From contig CAVPWR010000008.1 in NCBI GenBank assembly GCA_963709555.1, positions 124,001 through 188,000 on the forward strand: 64,000 nt of DNA, given 5' to 3'. The position numbers were made by a program, and so were the translations under genes. Shown here piece after piece: positions 54,393 through 63,342 of the stretch. Position 1 is the first letter of the stretch; each line of letters starts with the position of its first letter. The notes beneath the pieces were generated by a model. The model had not been told where the DNA came from, ran no database searches, and saw only the letters and a list, made by a program, of their open reading frames with translations. The DNA is from Sulfurisoma sp963709555 (GTDB lineage Bacteria; Pseudomonadota; Gammaproteobacteria; Burkholderiales; Rhodocyclaceae).

Positions 54393-57300
54393 GTGGTGAA
54401 AAAGTCGCTAATGTCGATTTCCTGACTGCTCGTGCTCTGGCTGTTGGTGAATCCCAGCCGCGTGGTGCGGAAAGCTGGCTGGTAGCAGTAATTGTCGATG
54501 CCGCAGAACTGGCCGCTGGCGCAACTCAGGCCGGCGCCGCAGGCTGCGCCGCGAACGTCGTAGATGCGCTTGCTATCGTAGAGTTTCGGCTGCTGCCCGG
54601 TGTAGCAATAGCGCAAGCCGTCGGTCTCGGTGCCACCGCAATACTGGTCGACGGGATTGCTCGTCGGGCACAGCGGTGACGTGGACGCGCACTGGCCAAG
54701 GCGGACGACGGGATCCAGCTGGGACATCGGGCGCGTGGTGATTTTCATGCGGTTGATCTGCTGGGCATTGCTGGACTCCTTCCAGACCTGCGTTGTCATC
54801 ACGGCCGAGTAGAGATCGTTGGTTGTCGCTGGCGCGATGACGACATTGCTGGTCCCCGGTACGACGTCGCCGCCCAGCCGCCAGTACGTGCCTGCCTGGC
54901 TGCCGCCGGCAACAAGCCACATGCTGCCATCCTTCATGCCGTCTGCCAAATTTTCGGGGGCGGCACGACTCCAGGCGCCGGCGCTGGCCGCATAGACGCC
55001 GTTCTGCTTGGGATCGGTCTGGGCCGTCAGCAGTACCCGGTTTCCCGACGCCAGCGCGACACCGTCAACCGTCTGCAATCCTGTCAGGGCCAGGTTGCCG
55101 GTGGCCACCGCCGACACCGCATCGCGGACGCGCTGAATGGTCAAGCCGTCGATGCCGACGATGGGCGCATCGACATTCTGGAGGCGCCACAGGCTGCCAC
55201 GCAACGCAGCGCCCTCCTTGACGAACCACGAAGTGCCGGGCGGCAGGTCGGCCGCCTCGTCTGCCGCCGTGGCGCGCGCCCAGGCACCGGCGGCCGCCAC
55301 ATAGACGCCATTCTGGCGGGGATCGGTCTGACTCGCGACCAGGACGATATCGCCGGCCTGCAGCGCCACCGAATCGATGCTCGGCAGCCCGACAAGGCTG
55401 CCGAGATTTGTGCTGGCGGCCACCCGGACCAGTCGGCTATTGTCGTCGCGGCCGGCATAGGTCGAACGGACGATTTCGACCCGGACATGAATGTCCTGAT
55501 TGATCGGCACCGAGCTGAGGCTGGGGTCGAGCTTGTCGACCGCGTAGGGCGGGTAGGGCGGGTTGGTGGGGGGAGTGACCGGTGCGATCGGATTTTGCGG
55601 CGGCGGACGCACGACGGGCGTCGTCGGCAGTTGGCCGTGGACGTTGTCGTCCTCTTCCTGGCGCAGCTTGCAGATGCCAGTGTCGCAGTAGCTCGGCGAC
55701 AGGCAGTCCGCATCGACCGTGCAGGCATAACCGGTGCTGATGGGTGTTTCGCCGCCCCAATACACCAGACCGATGTGCCCGCCACTGTAGCTGGGGTCGG
55801 CGCGCCCGTTGGCGAGCGTCCACATCTCCCAAGGCCAGGATGAGGTCGTTCGGGCCGGGTTGAAGCCGTCGGGAATGAACGGCGGGTTGCTCTGATAGTT
55901 GCGCCGGGTGTCGAATTCGACGCCGATCTTCGGGTAGGCGATGATCGACGTGTAATTGTTGTTGCCGGAATAGCCCAGGTGCTGCTGCCCGGCGCCGCAG
56001 ACGCCCGTGGTATTGCGGTCGCCGTCAATGGCGGCGAAGACGAAGCCATCGCCGCTGTCTCTGATATTGAACTTGAAATAGCTGCGGAAGCCGCTGCCCG
56101 TGGCGCGCACTTCCGGGGTCCAGGCGCAGCCGAACAGCGTTCCGGCGCCGAAGCCCTGGTCAGACTCGACGTTCGGGCGGCCGAGCGTCAGCGTGCGGGT
56201 GGCCGGGTTGTAGCGAATCAGGTCGTCACCCGCCGCCAACGGCGACGCGGCTTCGGTGAAGCTGGCACCGGCAGGGATGCAGCGCACGATGTCCTGGTGC
56301 GCGGGCTGGGTCGATGAGGCGCGCGCGAACTGGCCGGGGCCGGCGAAGGCAGTTTGTCCCTGGGTGGTGAAGCTGGTGCGGTTGTTGTCCGCGGCGGTGA
56401 AGGTGCCGAGGTTGTCGTCCTCGAGGTAATTGGCAACCGTGTTGCGCTCGGTGGCATCGCTGCGCGACTGGGTGGCACTGCGCTGCCCGGCGAACAACAG
56501 TGCGCCGGCGCAACTGCTTGCCGTGGCATCGACGGTGACGTTGAGGCAGCTGCCGCTGGTGCAGGCGGCGACGAAGACCTGATCCTTGTAGTGGTCGTAA
56601 TAGCCCTGCGGATCCCGGGTGCTGTCGTAGCAGGCATTGTCGGGAATGCGCCCCACCGACTTCTCGGTGTGCGACGCGCTGGGCGCTTGCAGGCTCAGCG
56701 CAGTGCCCGCCGCAATCTGATCGCGCAGGCAACTGGTCATCCGGTCGAGCATGGAGTTGATGTCGAGCCTGAAGTTCGACGATTTTCGCAACGCGCCGAA
56801 CAGGGTGTCGCCGGTCAGGACGAGCCCGCGGTCATTGGCGGCCGTGGCGCAGTTGCTGCCCGGCGGGCAGCATTGCCCCAGAGCGTTGCATCGCTCTTGC
56901 GCTCGATGGTGCCGGCCGCCGTGAGCGCCTTGATGGTCGTGCCGGTATCGCCGGTTGCGCTGTTGGTGGTGGCTGCGAAGTAGTTGCTGGTCGTACCCAG
57001 GGCGCCAGCCGTCGCCCGGGTCGAGGTAATTGAGGACATCATAGTTGCCGCCGCAGGTCGTGACGGTGTCGGTGGATGACGCGGCGCGGTTCTGGCCGGC
57101 GAGGGGTGGGCCTGGGGCGAAGATCACGGCGACCGGGCGGTCGTGGGCGGACGCCAAGGCAGTGGCCAGCGCGGCAGTGCCGTTGGCGACCACCAGGTCG
57201 AGTTGTCCCAGTGTGTCCCAGTTGATTGGCGCCGCCGCTTGCACTATGCGCTTGTGGCTGCCGGACACGACATACCAGAGGCATTCCCCATGACCGTCAC

Positions 57301-57691
57301 GCAGCGGTTCCGTTCCTAGGGCGCGCCAGGGAAAGCGCCCGATGACCGTGATATTGGCAGCGTTGCCGGAAAAGTTGGCGGCGTCGCAACCCTCGAGGGC
57401 GCAGCCCGCGTTGTTGTTGCGACTCGTCCCGAGGTCGGGCAGGGGCAGGAAGCCGTAGACCTGATCGAACTGTCCTGTCGCGATTTGAGTGTCGCGGTAC
57501 TGCATCGCATATCCCAGGAGCGCGTCGCGCGCCTGCGCCAAGGCAGCCTGCGTCTTCGCCTCCTGCCGGGCTTTCATTTCCTCGGGCGTCAAGGTGGTGA
57601 CAAGGTAGGTCAAGGCACCAACCACCACCAGGATGAGGAAGATCATCAGCGCCGCGCCCCGCTGGCGACGAGGAATTCGCCGTCCCGCCAT
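54380..57691 (-). CDS. Giant pilin-like adhesin with lectin-like and tail-fibre-like domains
   Basis: About 1103 residues. The N-terminus RRQRGAALMIFLILVVVGALTYL is a PilX-type pilin helix, although Glu5 is absent, followed by a minor-pilin globular region. About residues 540-700 resemble an L-type lectin or LamG sandwich (SGFRSYFKFNIRDSGDGFVFAAIDGD in parts, KIGVEFDTRRN, GGHIGLVYWGG). About 760-910 hold two copies of a unit typical of phage tail fibres: SVALQAGDIVLVASQTDPRQNGVY and GVALASGNRVLLTAQTDPKQNGVY, in parts. Many cysteines suggest disulfides. Between about 57010 and 56880 the frame is shifted by two compensating indels. The start codon lies inside a copy of the 24-bp element. A role as a tip adhesin is inferred. 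Confidence 0.78.
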   Translation of the reverse strand: MAGRRIPRRQRGAALMIFLILVVVGALTYLVTTLTPEEMKARQEAKTQAALAQARDALLGYAMQYRDTQIATGQFDQVYGFLPLPDLGTSRNNNAGCALEGCDAANFSGNAANITVIGRFPWRALGTEPLRDGHGECLWYVVSGSHKRIVQAAAPINWDTLGQLDLVVANGTAALATALASAHDRPVAVIFAPGPPLAGQNRAASSTDTVTTCGGNYDVLNYLDPGDGWRPGYDQQLLRSHHQQRNRRYRHDHQGAHGGRHHRAQERCNALGQCCPPGSNCATAANDRGLVLTGDTLFGALRKSSNFRLDINSMLDRMTSCLRDQIAAGTALSLQAPSASHTEKSVGRIPDNACYDSTRDPQGYYDHYKDQVFVAACTSGSCLNVTVDATASSCAGALLFAGQRSATQSRSDATERNTVANYLEDDNLGTFTAADNNRTSFTTQGQTAFAGPGQFARASSTQPAHQDIVRCIPAGASFTEAASPLAAGDDLIRYNPATRTLTLGRPNVESDQGFGAGTLFGCAWTPEVRATGSGFRSYFKFNIRDSGDGFVFAAIDGDRNTTGVCGAGQQHLGYSGNNNYTSIIAYPKIGVEFDTRRNYQSNPPFIPDGFNPARTTSSWPWEMWTLANGRADPSYSGGHIGLVYWGGETPISTGYACTVDADCLSPSYCDTGICKLRQEEDDNVHGQLPTTPVVRPPPQNPIAPVTPPTNPPYPPYAVDKLDPSLSSVPINQDIHVRVEIVRSTYAGRDDNSRLVRVAASTNLGSLVGLPSIDSVALQAGDIVLVASQTDPRQNGVYVAAAGAWARATAADEAADLPPGTSWFVKEGAALRGSLWRLQNVDAPIVGIDGLTIQRVRDAVSAVATGNLALTGLQTVDGVALASGNRVLLTAQTDPKQNGVYAASAGAWSRAAPENLADGMKDGSMWLVAGGSQAGTYWRLGGDVVPGTSNVVIAPATTNDLYSAVMTTQVWKESSNAQQINRMKITTRPMSQLDPVVRLGQCASTSPLCPTSNPVDQYCGGTETDGLRYCYTGQQPKLYDSKRIYDVRGAACGAGLSCASGQFCGIDNYCYQPAFRTTRLGFTNSQSTSSQEIDISDFFTTWMP

Positions 57692-57702
57692 CGCCGACTT
57701 TT
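57679..57702 (+). repeat. Dispersed 24-bp element, copy 6 (start of giant pilin gene)
   Basis: GCCGTCCCGCCATC followed by GCCGACTTTT. On the minus strand, one base unlike the consensus makes the ATG used as start of the giant pilin gene, and the element abuts the TAA of the preceding gene. Confidence 0.75.
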
Positions 57703-58159
57703 TACTTCTTGGCCGGAGCGGCCGGCCGGTGGACGCTGATCTGCCCCTGCGCCAGACCGCCGGCGGACTCCCGCGTGGCGCGGTTGATGGTTTCGCCGAC
57801 CTTGAGGCTGGCCGGCGCCTCCTCGCCTGCCTGCAGCACGGCCTGGCCGGGCTGGCGCGCCTGGATGCCGGCGCTGACGCCGGCGGGGGCGGCCTGATCG
57901 TGCTGGGCGCGGCTGTTGATCCAGACGGTGCGCTTGCCGGAGGAGCGGACAACGACGCCGTCGAGGCTCATGCTGGCGCCTTCGAGCGTCTGCGCTTCCT
58001 GGATGTTGAGCTGGCGCTGGCGCTCGAGCGTGGCGCGCTTTTCCGGGGTGAAGAACAGGCGGCCGAGGGCGGATTGCCGTTGTCGCCGGTCGCGGCCAGC
58101 GCGCTGCCCGAGGCGAGCAGCGGGATCAGAAGCAGCAGATGGATGCGGTTCGCACTCAC
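57702..58159 (-). CDS. PilP/MshK-like pilus assembly protein (one frameshift)
   Basis: About 152 residues when one C is restored in the CCC run near 58070. A GTG start overlapping the previous stop gives a signal peptide (IHLLLLIPLLASGSALA). After the break the protein reads LGRLFFTPEKRATLERQR and LDGVVVRSSGKRTVWINSR, the pattern of small periplasmic proteins in MSHA-type loci that resemble PilP/GspC homology regions and link the inner-membrane platform to the secretin. Confidence 0.72.
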
Positions 58160-58776
58160 TTCTTCTCCCGCAGGGTGATCCAGTCGATGTCGCAGTCGGC
58201 CTTGAGCTGCGGCTGGGTGCCGCGCTCATTGCTGGGGGCGCGGGGGATGCGTTCGACGGTGCATTGGCGCACGATGATCAGGGCGCGGACATTGGCGCGC
58301 AGGTCGGCGAGGAATCCCAGCAGGTCGCCCTCGTGCAGCAACTGCATCTGCAGCTTCATGGTACTGGCCAGGAACTCGTAGCCTCCGCCGACCGCACCCT
58401 CGGGCAGCAGCGCCGATTCCACTGGCTTGCGCGGCATCAGCTCGTACTGCACGTCGATCAGCTTGCGTGCAGTCTTGATCTGGGCGATGCGCTCGACCCA
58501 GTCGAGCCGCTGTTCCTCGGTGACGTAGCCGCGCTGCACGATCTCCTGGTAGCGGGCGATCTTGCCGCGGACCTCCTGCTCCTCGTCGCGGGCGCGGGAG
58601 AGCTTGTTGCGGATTTCGTTGCGCTGAGCCTCGACCTTCAGGGCCTCCGCCTTTGCCGACTTGGTGAGCTGCAGAGCACCGAACACCACGCCAGCGCCGA
58701 GCAGGGCGAGCAGCACCATCACCGCCAGGCTCCACTGGACGCGGCGGAAATCGCTCTGGGAGAACTTGGTGCTCAT
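58156..58776 (-). CDS. PilO/MshJ-like pilus assembly protein
   Basis: A 206-residue bitopic protein: a short cytoplasmic start, one TM helix (VMVLLALLGAGVVFGAL), a coiled coil (about 40-100) and a periplasmic ferredoxin-like part. This layout is that of PilO/GspM/MshJ, which pairs with PilN-type proteins on the assembly platform. It overlaps genes on both sides (ATGA and GTGA). Confidence 0.78.
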   Translation of the reverse strand: MSTKFSQSDFRRVQWSLAVMVLLALLGAGVVFGALQLTKSAKAEALKVEAQRNEIRNKLSRARDEEQEVRGKIARYQEIVQRGYVTEEQRLDWVERIAQIKTARKLIDVQYELMPRKPVESALLPEGAVGGGYEFLASTMKLQMQLLHEGDLLGFLADLRANVRALIIVRQCTVERIPRAPSNERGTQPQLKADCDIDWITLREKK

Positions 58777-60314
58777 GATCCGCTCCGCGCGATGCGCAGC
58801 GAAAACTGCGGCGCCTGGACCTGGGCAACGGCGTCGGCGCTGCTCTTGAGGGACTTGGCCGAGTCGGCCTCGAAGGAATGCTTGAGTACCTGCACGTACA
58901 GCTTTTGTGCGCGCAAGTGCTCGACGAAGACATCGACGGCGGCGCGCTGGGCGCGTGGATCGTTGGCCAGGCCAATCGGCAGCTGGGCGTGAAGTTCTAC
59001 GGACTCGGCAATGCTGGCAGGAATTGCCATGGAGCCCGAGGCTGGCAAGGGCACTGGTGCCGGCGCGGCGCCGGCTTTGCCGCCCAGCGTCCAGTCCAGC
59101 CGCGTCAGTTCGACGCGAGGCGATTCCTGCAGGGCCTGGCTGATCGTGACGTACATCGGTTCCAGTCCCTCCGCCTGCTGCCGCAGGCGGTCGTAGCGGC
59201 CGACCAGGGCCCGCAAGGCGTCGTTCGAGATTGCAACTTTGGGCAAGCCTTGCAGGATCGCGTCGTAGCGCGTGCCGTCGGTGGCGGCCTGGGCGGCGGT
59301 GTCGGCGCTGCGGCCGGCAATGGCCTGGTATTCGATGAACTGGCGACCGGCGAACAGCAGGCAGGCGACGAAAATGGTCAAGCCGGCGGAGCGCAAGCCG
59401 AAGCGGATCTGGCCGAGGCGGAAGAAATGCCGGTCCTCGGCAGTTGCGAACTGCTCATTCGGCGGCTTCTTCGCGAGCACATGCAGGAACAGTGTATCGG
59501 CCAGTGTGCCCTTGGGCGGGGTCTTGAAACCGAGCCTGGCGGAGACCGCGAGCAGGTCGGTGAATTCGAAATGGATCGTGCCGGTGTCGACGCAGGTTTC
59601 GCGAAAGATGCTGATCTGGGCGGGATGCACCAGTACATGGGTGGTGATCTGGCTGCCGCGCGCGATCAGGCGCTGGCCGGCCATGTACTGGTACATCTTT
59701 TCCGCCTCGACGGCGCAGGTGAGCGCCATTTCCTCGGTCGAACCGGTGACCAGCGGCGTCAGGCGCGAGAAGGTGACCTGGCCCTTGTCGATCAGGGTTT
59801 GCCGCACGCCGCCGCGTGTTACCGACAGCACCATGTAGCGCTCGGCCAGGGCACCCAGCAGCAGCGGTACCGCGGCCAGTACCATGGGCACGCTGAAGAG
59901 TCCGGCGAGCTGGCCTTCGGCCTGGCGCAGGGCGGTGAGCCAGGGCTCGATCTGGGGCGGACGTGTCAGCGCCGTGTACAACATGCGCTCGTCGCGGCGC
60001 CCCTCCTTCTGCCGTCCCAGCGACACGGCCAGCGCGTAGGGCGTGCCGTAGAAGTATTGGGAGAGCTTGCGCCGGATCAGCGCCTTGCGGTCGCCGCCCT
60101 GAACGTAAGGGACCTCCTCGATCTGGAAACCCTCCTCGGCGACATCGGCGAGGATGTAGAACAGGCTCCGGCGCGCCTTCGCGACATACTCGCCGAAGGC
60201 CTCGAAGCCTGTGGCGTCGGGCGCGAACTCGGCCTCGTAATGCAGGTGGCCACCGGACCAGCGGTAGGCGGTCAGGCTGGTGGCTTCGAGAAACAGCAGG
60301 CGGCGGACGGACAT
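58773..60314 (-). CDS. PilM/PilN-like (MshI-type) pilus assembly protein
   Basis: A 513-residue protein combining a cytoplasmic N-terminal region (about 1-330, with MSVRRLLFLEATSLTAYRW at the start), one TM helix (AGLTIFVACLLFAG, about 345-360) and a periplasmic region (about 365-513) with coiled coil. This is like GspL or a PilM-PilN fusion as found in MSHA systems; sequence similarity is weak and the call leans on position between the GspE-GspF fusion and the PilO-like gene. The start at 60314 is nine bases after the upstream stop. Confidence 0.68.
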   Translation of the reverse strand: MSVRRLLFLEATSLTAYRWSGGHLHYEAEFAPDATGFEAFGEYVAKARRSLFYILADVAEEGFQIEEVPYVQGGDRKALIRRKLSQYFYGTPYALAVSLGRQKEGRRDERMLYTALTRPPQIEPWLTALRQAEGQLAGLFSVPMVLAAVPLLLGALAERYMVLSVTRGGVRQTLIDKGQVTFSRLTPLVTGSTEEMALTCAVEAEKMYQYMAGQRLIARGSQITTHVLVHPAQISIFRETCVDTGTIHFEFTDLLAVSARLGFKTPPKGTLADTLFLHVLAKKPPNEQFATAEDRHFFRLGQIRFGLRSAGLTIFVACLLFAGRQFIEYQAIAGRSADTAAQAATDGTRYDAILQGLPKVAISNDALRALVGRYDRLRQQAEGLEPMYVTISQALQESPRVELTRLDWTLGGKAGAAPAPVPLPASGSMAIPASIAESVELHAQLPIGLANDPRAQRAAVDVFVEHLRAQKLYVQVLKHSFEADSAKSLKSSADAVAQVQAPQFSLRIARSGS

Positions 60315-60322
60315 CTGATGGC

Positions 60323-63250
60323 TTAGGTCTTGAGCTTGGTGATGACGTCGTAGATCGGGCCGAGCACCGCCAACATGACCCAGCCGAGGATGACGCCGAC
60401 CACCAGGGTCATCGCCGGTTCGATCATGGCCTGGACACGCTCGATCGATTCCTTGACGTCGCGATTGTAAAAGTAGCTGACGTTGAGCAGTGCGGTATCG
60501 AGGCCACCTGTGTTCTCGCCGACACGCAGCATGCGGATGACCAGCGGCGGAAACAGGCCGGCATTGCGGAAGGCCTCGGTGATGCTCTGGCCCTCGCCGA
60601 TCATGGCGCCCACCCGTTCCAGGCCCTCCTTGATGACGAGATTGCCGACGGCGGTTTCGGTGGCGCGGATCGATTCCAGCACGGTGATGCCCGAGCCGTA
60701 CATCATCGCGAACAGCCCGGCGAAGCGCGAGAGGATGATCTTGCGCAGGATGTCGCCGATCATCGGGATCTGCAGCTTGAAGGCATCGAAGCGGTAGCGT
60801 GCCTGCGGGCTCGAATGCACGGAAACGGCGACGGTGAGGGCGGTGATGATGGGCAGGCCGAGCACGATGTACCAGTAATTGACGAAGAAATCGGACGTCA
60901 TGATCAGGATCTTGGTCTGCATCGGCAGTTCCTGGCCCATGTTCTTGATGAAGCCGGCCATCTTGGGCACGAGGTAAATCATCATGAAGAAGGTGACGCC
61001 CAGGACCACGGTGCCGAGGAAGGCCGGGTACATGATGAGCTTCTTGGTATGGGCGGCGAGTTCGTCCTGCCACTTGAGCGCTTCGACCAGGTTGTTCAGC
61101 ACGTCCGGCAGGTTGCCGGTGTCTTCGCCGGCGCGGATCAGGCTCTGGAATACGCCATCGAAAACCCGCGGGTAGTCGGCCATCGCCTGCGACAGGGTGT
61201 CGCCGCCCTCGATGCTTTCGATCATGCTGGCGATCGTCTCGCGGAACTGCGGGTGGGCCATGCTGTCGCGCAGATCGGTGAGGCCCTCGACGATGGGCAC
61301 GCCGGCGCGGGTGAGCTGTTCGAGATGAAAGCAGAAGTTGATCAGTTCGCGCCGCGGCACCTTGGCGGCGAACAAGGCGCTGCCCTGCGAGACCGGGTTG
61401 CCGTTGATGAAGTCCAGCCCCATGCGCCTGAGGCGCATCTCGAGGTCGATGGGGTTGATCGCATCGAGGCGGCCGAAGACGACGCGGCCGTTGTCGTTCA
61501 TGGCCTTGTAGGCATACAAGGCCATTGAGCGAATGCGGCGGGGCTCCATCCGCTCCGTCAGATCGACGACGCGCGCGACTTCCTCGATGGAAGTCGAACC
61601 GTCGAGGACGCGGCGCAGACCATCTTCGGCCAGCGGGCGGAACCCCTTGGTCAGCGCGGCATTGCGGATTTCGCGTGCCGTGGCCTTGCGGGCAATGAGC
61701 TCGTCGATGTCGCCGTCCATGCGCAGGATTTCCATGATCGCGATGCGGCCGCGATAGCCCTGGTAGTCGCAGCGCTCGCAGCCGGCCGGGCGGTAGATGA
61801 TGGGCGCCGGGCGGATCTGCTCGGCGGCGAGGAGACGCCGCTCATGCTGCTCGGCGGTATAGGGCTTGCGGCAATGCGGGCACAGCCGGCGCACCAGGCG
61901 CTGGGCGACGACGCCGATGATGTTGCCGGACAGGATGTCGGGCAATATGCCGATGTCGAGCAGACGCGGGATGGCGCCGAGCGCCGAGTTGGTGTGCAGC
62001 GTCGAATAGACCTGGTGGCCGGTCATCGCGGCGCGGAAGGCCATCTCCGCGGTATCGGCGTCGCGTACCTCGCCGACGAGGATGATGTCCGGATCCTGCC
62101 GCATCATCGAGCGGATGCCGTTGGCGAAGTCGAGCTTGGCCGATTCGGCCACGGAAGTCTGGCGGATCATCGCCATGGGGTACTCGACCGGATCCTCGAG
62201 GGTCATGATGTTCACGCCCTCTTCGTTGATGTGGTTGAGCACCGAATAGAGCGTGGTGGTCTTGCCGCTGCCGGTGGGGCCGGTGACGAGGATGATGCCC
62301 TCGGGCCGCGCGATCATCAGCTTCAGCGTGGCGAGCTGCTCGTCATCCAGGCCGATCTGGTCGAGCGGCACGATGCCCTTCTGGCGGTCGAGGATGCGCA
62401 GCACCAGGTTTTCGCCGTGGATGGTCGGCTGGGCGGCGACGCGGAAATCGACCTGGCGGCCGCTGATGGTGAGCGAGATGCGGCCGTCCTGCGGCGCGCG
62501 CATCTCGGCGATGTTCATGCCGCTCATGACTTTGATCCGCACCGCCATCGCCGGCCAGTAGGATTTGTGCAGCGCGCGGATCTGCCGCAGCATGCCGTCG
62601 ATGCGGTAGCGGATGCGCAGGAAGTTCGCCTCCGGCTCGAAGTGGATGTCCGAGGCCTCGCGCTTGACGGCATCGGTGAGCAGCGCATCGACCAGGCGCA
62701 CCACCGGCTGGCTGTACTCGTCCATCGTGGCGGCCAGCGTGCGGTAATCGATTTCGCCGGTTTCGATCTCGTGCAGGATGCCGTCGATCGACAACTCATG
62801 CCCGTAGTACTGGTCGATGGCGCGGGAGATCTCGGTCTCGCCGGCCAGCAGCGAATCGATCAGCAGGTCGTGGGTGACCAGCGCGCGCAGCTTGTCCAGG
62901 GCGACGATGTCGTTGGGATCGGCGATGGCGATGGTCAGCCGCTGCTCGGCAGCGTGGTAGTCCAGCGGCAAGAGATGATGGCGCATCGCCAGCTCTCGCG
63001 GGACCAGATTCAAGGCGCCGGGATCGACGGTGACGTGGGAGAGATCGATCGACTTCTGCCCCAGCGACTCGCCCAGCGCCTCACGCAGGGTCGCTTCCGA
63101 GACGAAACCCAAGCTGACCAGCAGCCTGCCCACGGGCTGGTTGGATTTCATCTGCTCCAGCAGCGCGATGCGCAACTGGTCTTCCGAAATCACGCCCTGG
63201 GCGATCAGGATCTGTCCGATGGGGCGGCGGGAGGGCGAGGGCGAATTCAT
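60323..63250 (-). CDS. GspE-type ATPase fused to GspF-type platform protein
   Basis: A single 975-residue frame. Residues 1-575 are a complete assembly ATPase: MshEN/GspE N-terminal domains (IGQILIAQGVISEDQLRIAL), Walker A GPTGSGKTTTLYS near 323, the aspartate boxes, LVGEVRDADTAEMAFRAAMTGH, and a zinc site CPHC...CERC. Residues 576-975 are a complete GspF/MshG protein (MALYAYKAMNDNGRVVFGRL at the start, FCFHLEQLTRAGVPIVEGL, LIRAGEDTGNLPDVL, MLRVGENTGGLD), with three TM helices. The join has only about 12 linker residues, and MALYAY is a normal GspF start. It could be a true fusion, or a stop lost by mutation or sequence error. The ATP-driven pilus motor and its membrane base would thus be one polypeptide. 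Confidence 0.88.
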   Translation of the reverse strand: MNSPSPSRRPIGQILIAQGVISEDQLRIALLEQMKSNQPVGRLLVSLGFVSEATLREALGESLGQKSIDLSHVTVDPGALNLVPRELAMRHHLLPLDYHAAEQRLTIAIADPNDIVALDKLRALVTHDLLIDSLLAGETEISRAIDQYYGHELSIDGILHEIETGEIDYRTLAATMDEYSQPVVRLVDALLTDAVKREASDIHFEPEANFLRIRYRIDGMLRQIRALHKSYWPAMAVRIKVMSGMNIAEMRAPQDGRISLTISGRQVDFRVAAQPTIHGENLVLRILDRQKGIVPLDQIGLDDEQLATLKLMIARPEGIILVTGPTGSGKTTTLYSVLNHINEEGVNIMTLEDPVEYPMAMIRQTSVAESAKLDFANGIRSMMRQDPDIILVGEVRDADTAEMAFRAAMTGHQVYSTLHTNSALGAIPRLLDIGILPDILSGNIIGVVAQRLVRRLCPHCRKPYTAEQHERRLLAAEQIRPAPIIYRPAGCERCDYQGYRGRIAIMEILRMDGDIDELIARKATAREIRNAALTKGFRPLAEDGLRRVLDGSTSIEEVARVVDLTERMEPRRIRSMALYAYKAMNDNGRVVFGRLDAINPIDLEMRLRRMGLDFINGNPVSQGSALFAAKVPRRELINFCFHLEQLTRAGVPIVEGLTDLRDSMAHPQFRETIASMIESIEGGDTLSQAMADYPRVFDGVFQSLIRAGEDTGNLPDVLNNLVEALKWQDELAAHTKKLIMYPAFLGTVVLGVTFFMMIYLVPKMAGFIKNMGQELPMQTKILIMTSDFFVNYWYIVLGLPIITALTVAVSVHSSPQARYRFDAFKLQIPMIGDILRKIILSRFAGLFAMMYGSGITVLESIRATETAVGNLVIKEGLERVGAMIGEGQSITEAFRNAGLFPPLVIRMLRVGENTGGLDTALLNVSYFYNRDVKESIERVQAMIEPAMTLVVGVILGWVMLAVLGPIYDVITKLKT

Positions 63251-63342
63251 GTCTGCGCCATTGTCAGCGATAGCGCCAGCGGCGGCAAGGGGCAAGCGGC
63301 AGATTCAGGGGGCGCCACCACCTGCGTGACGGCCCGAACCGG

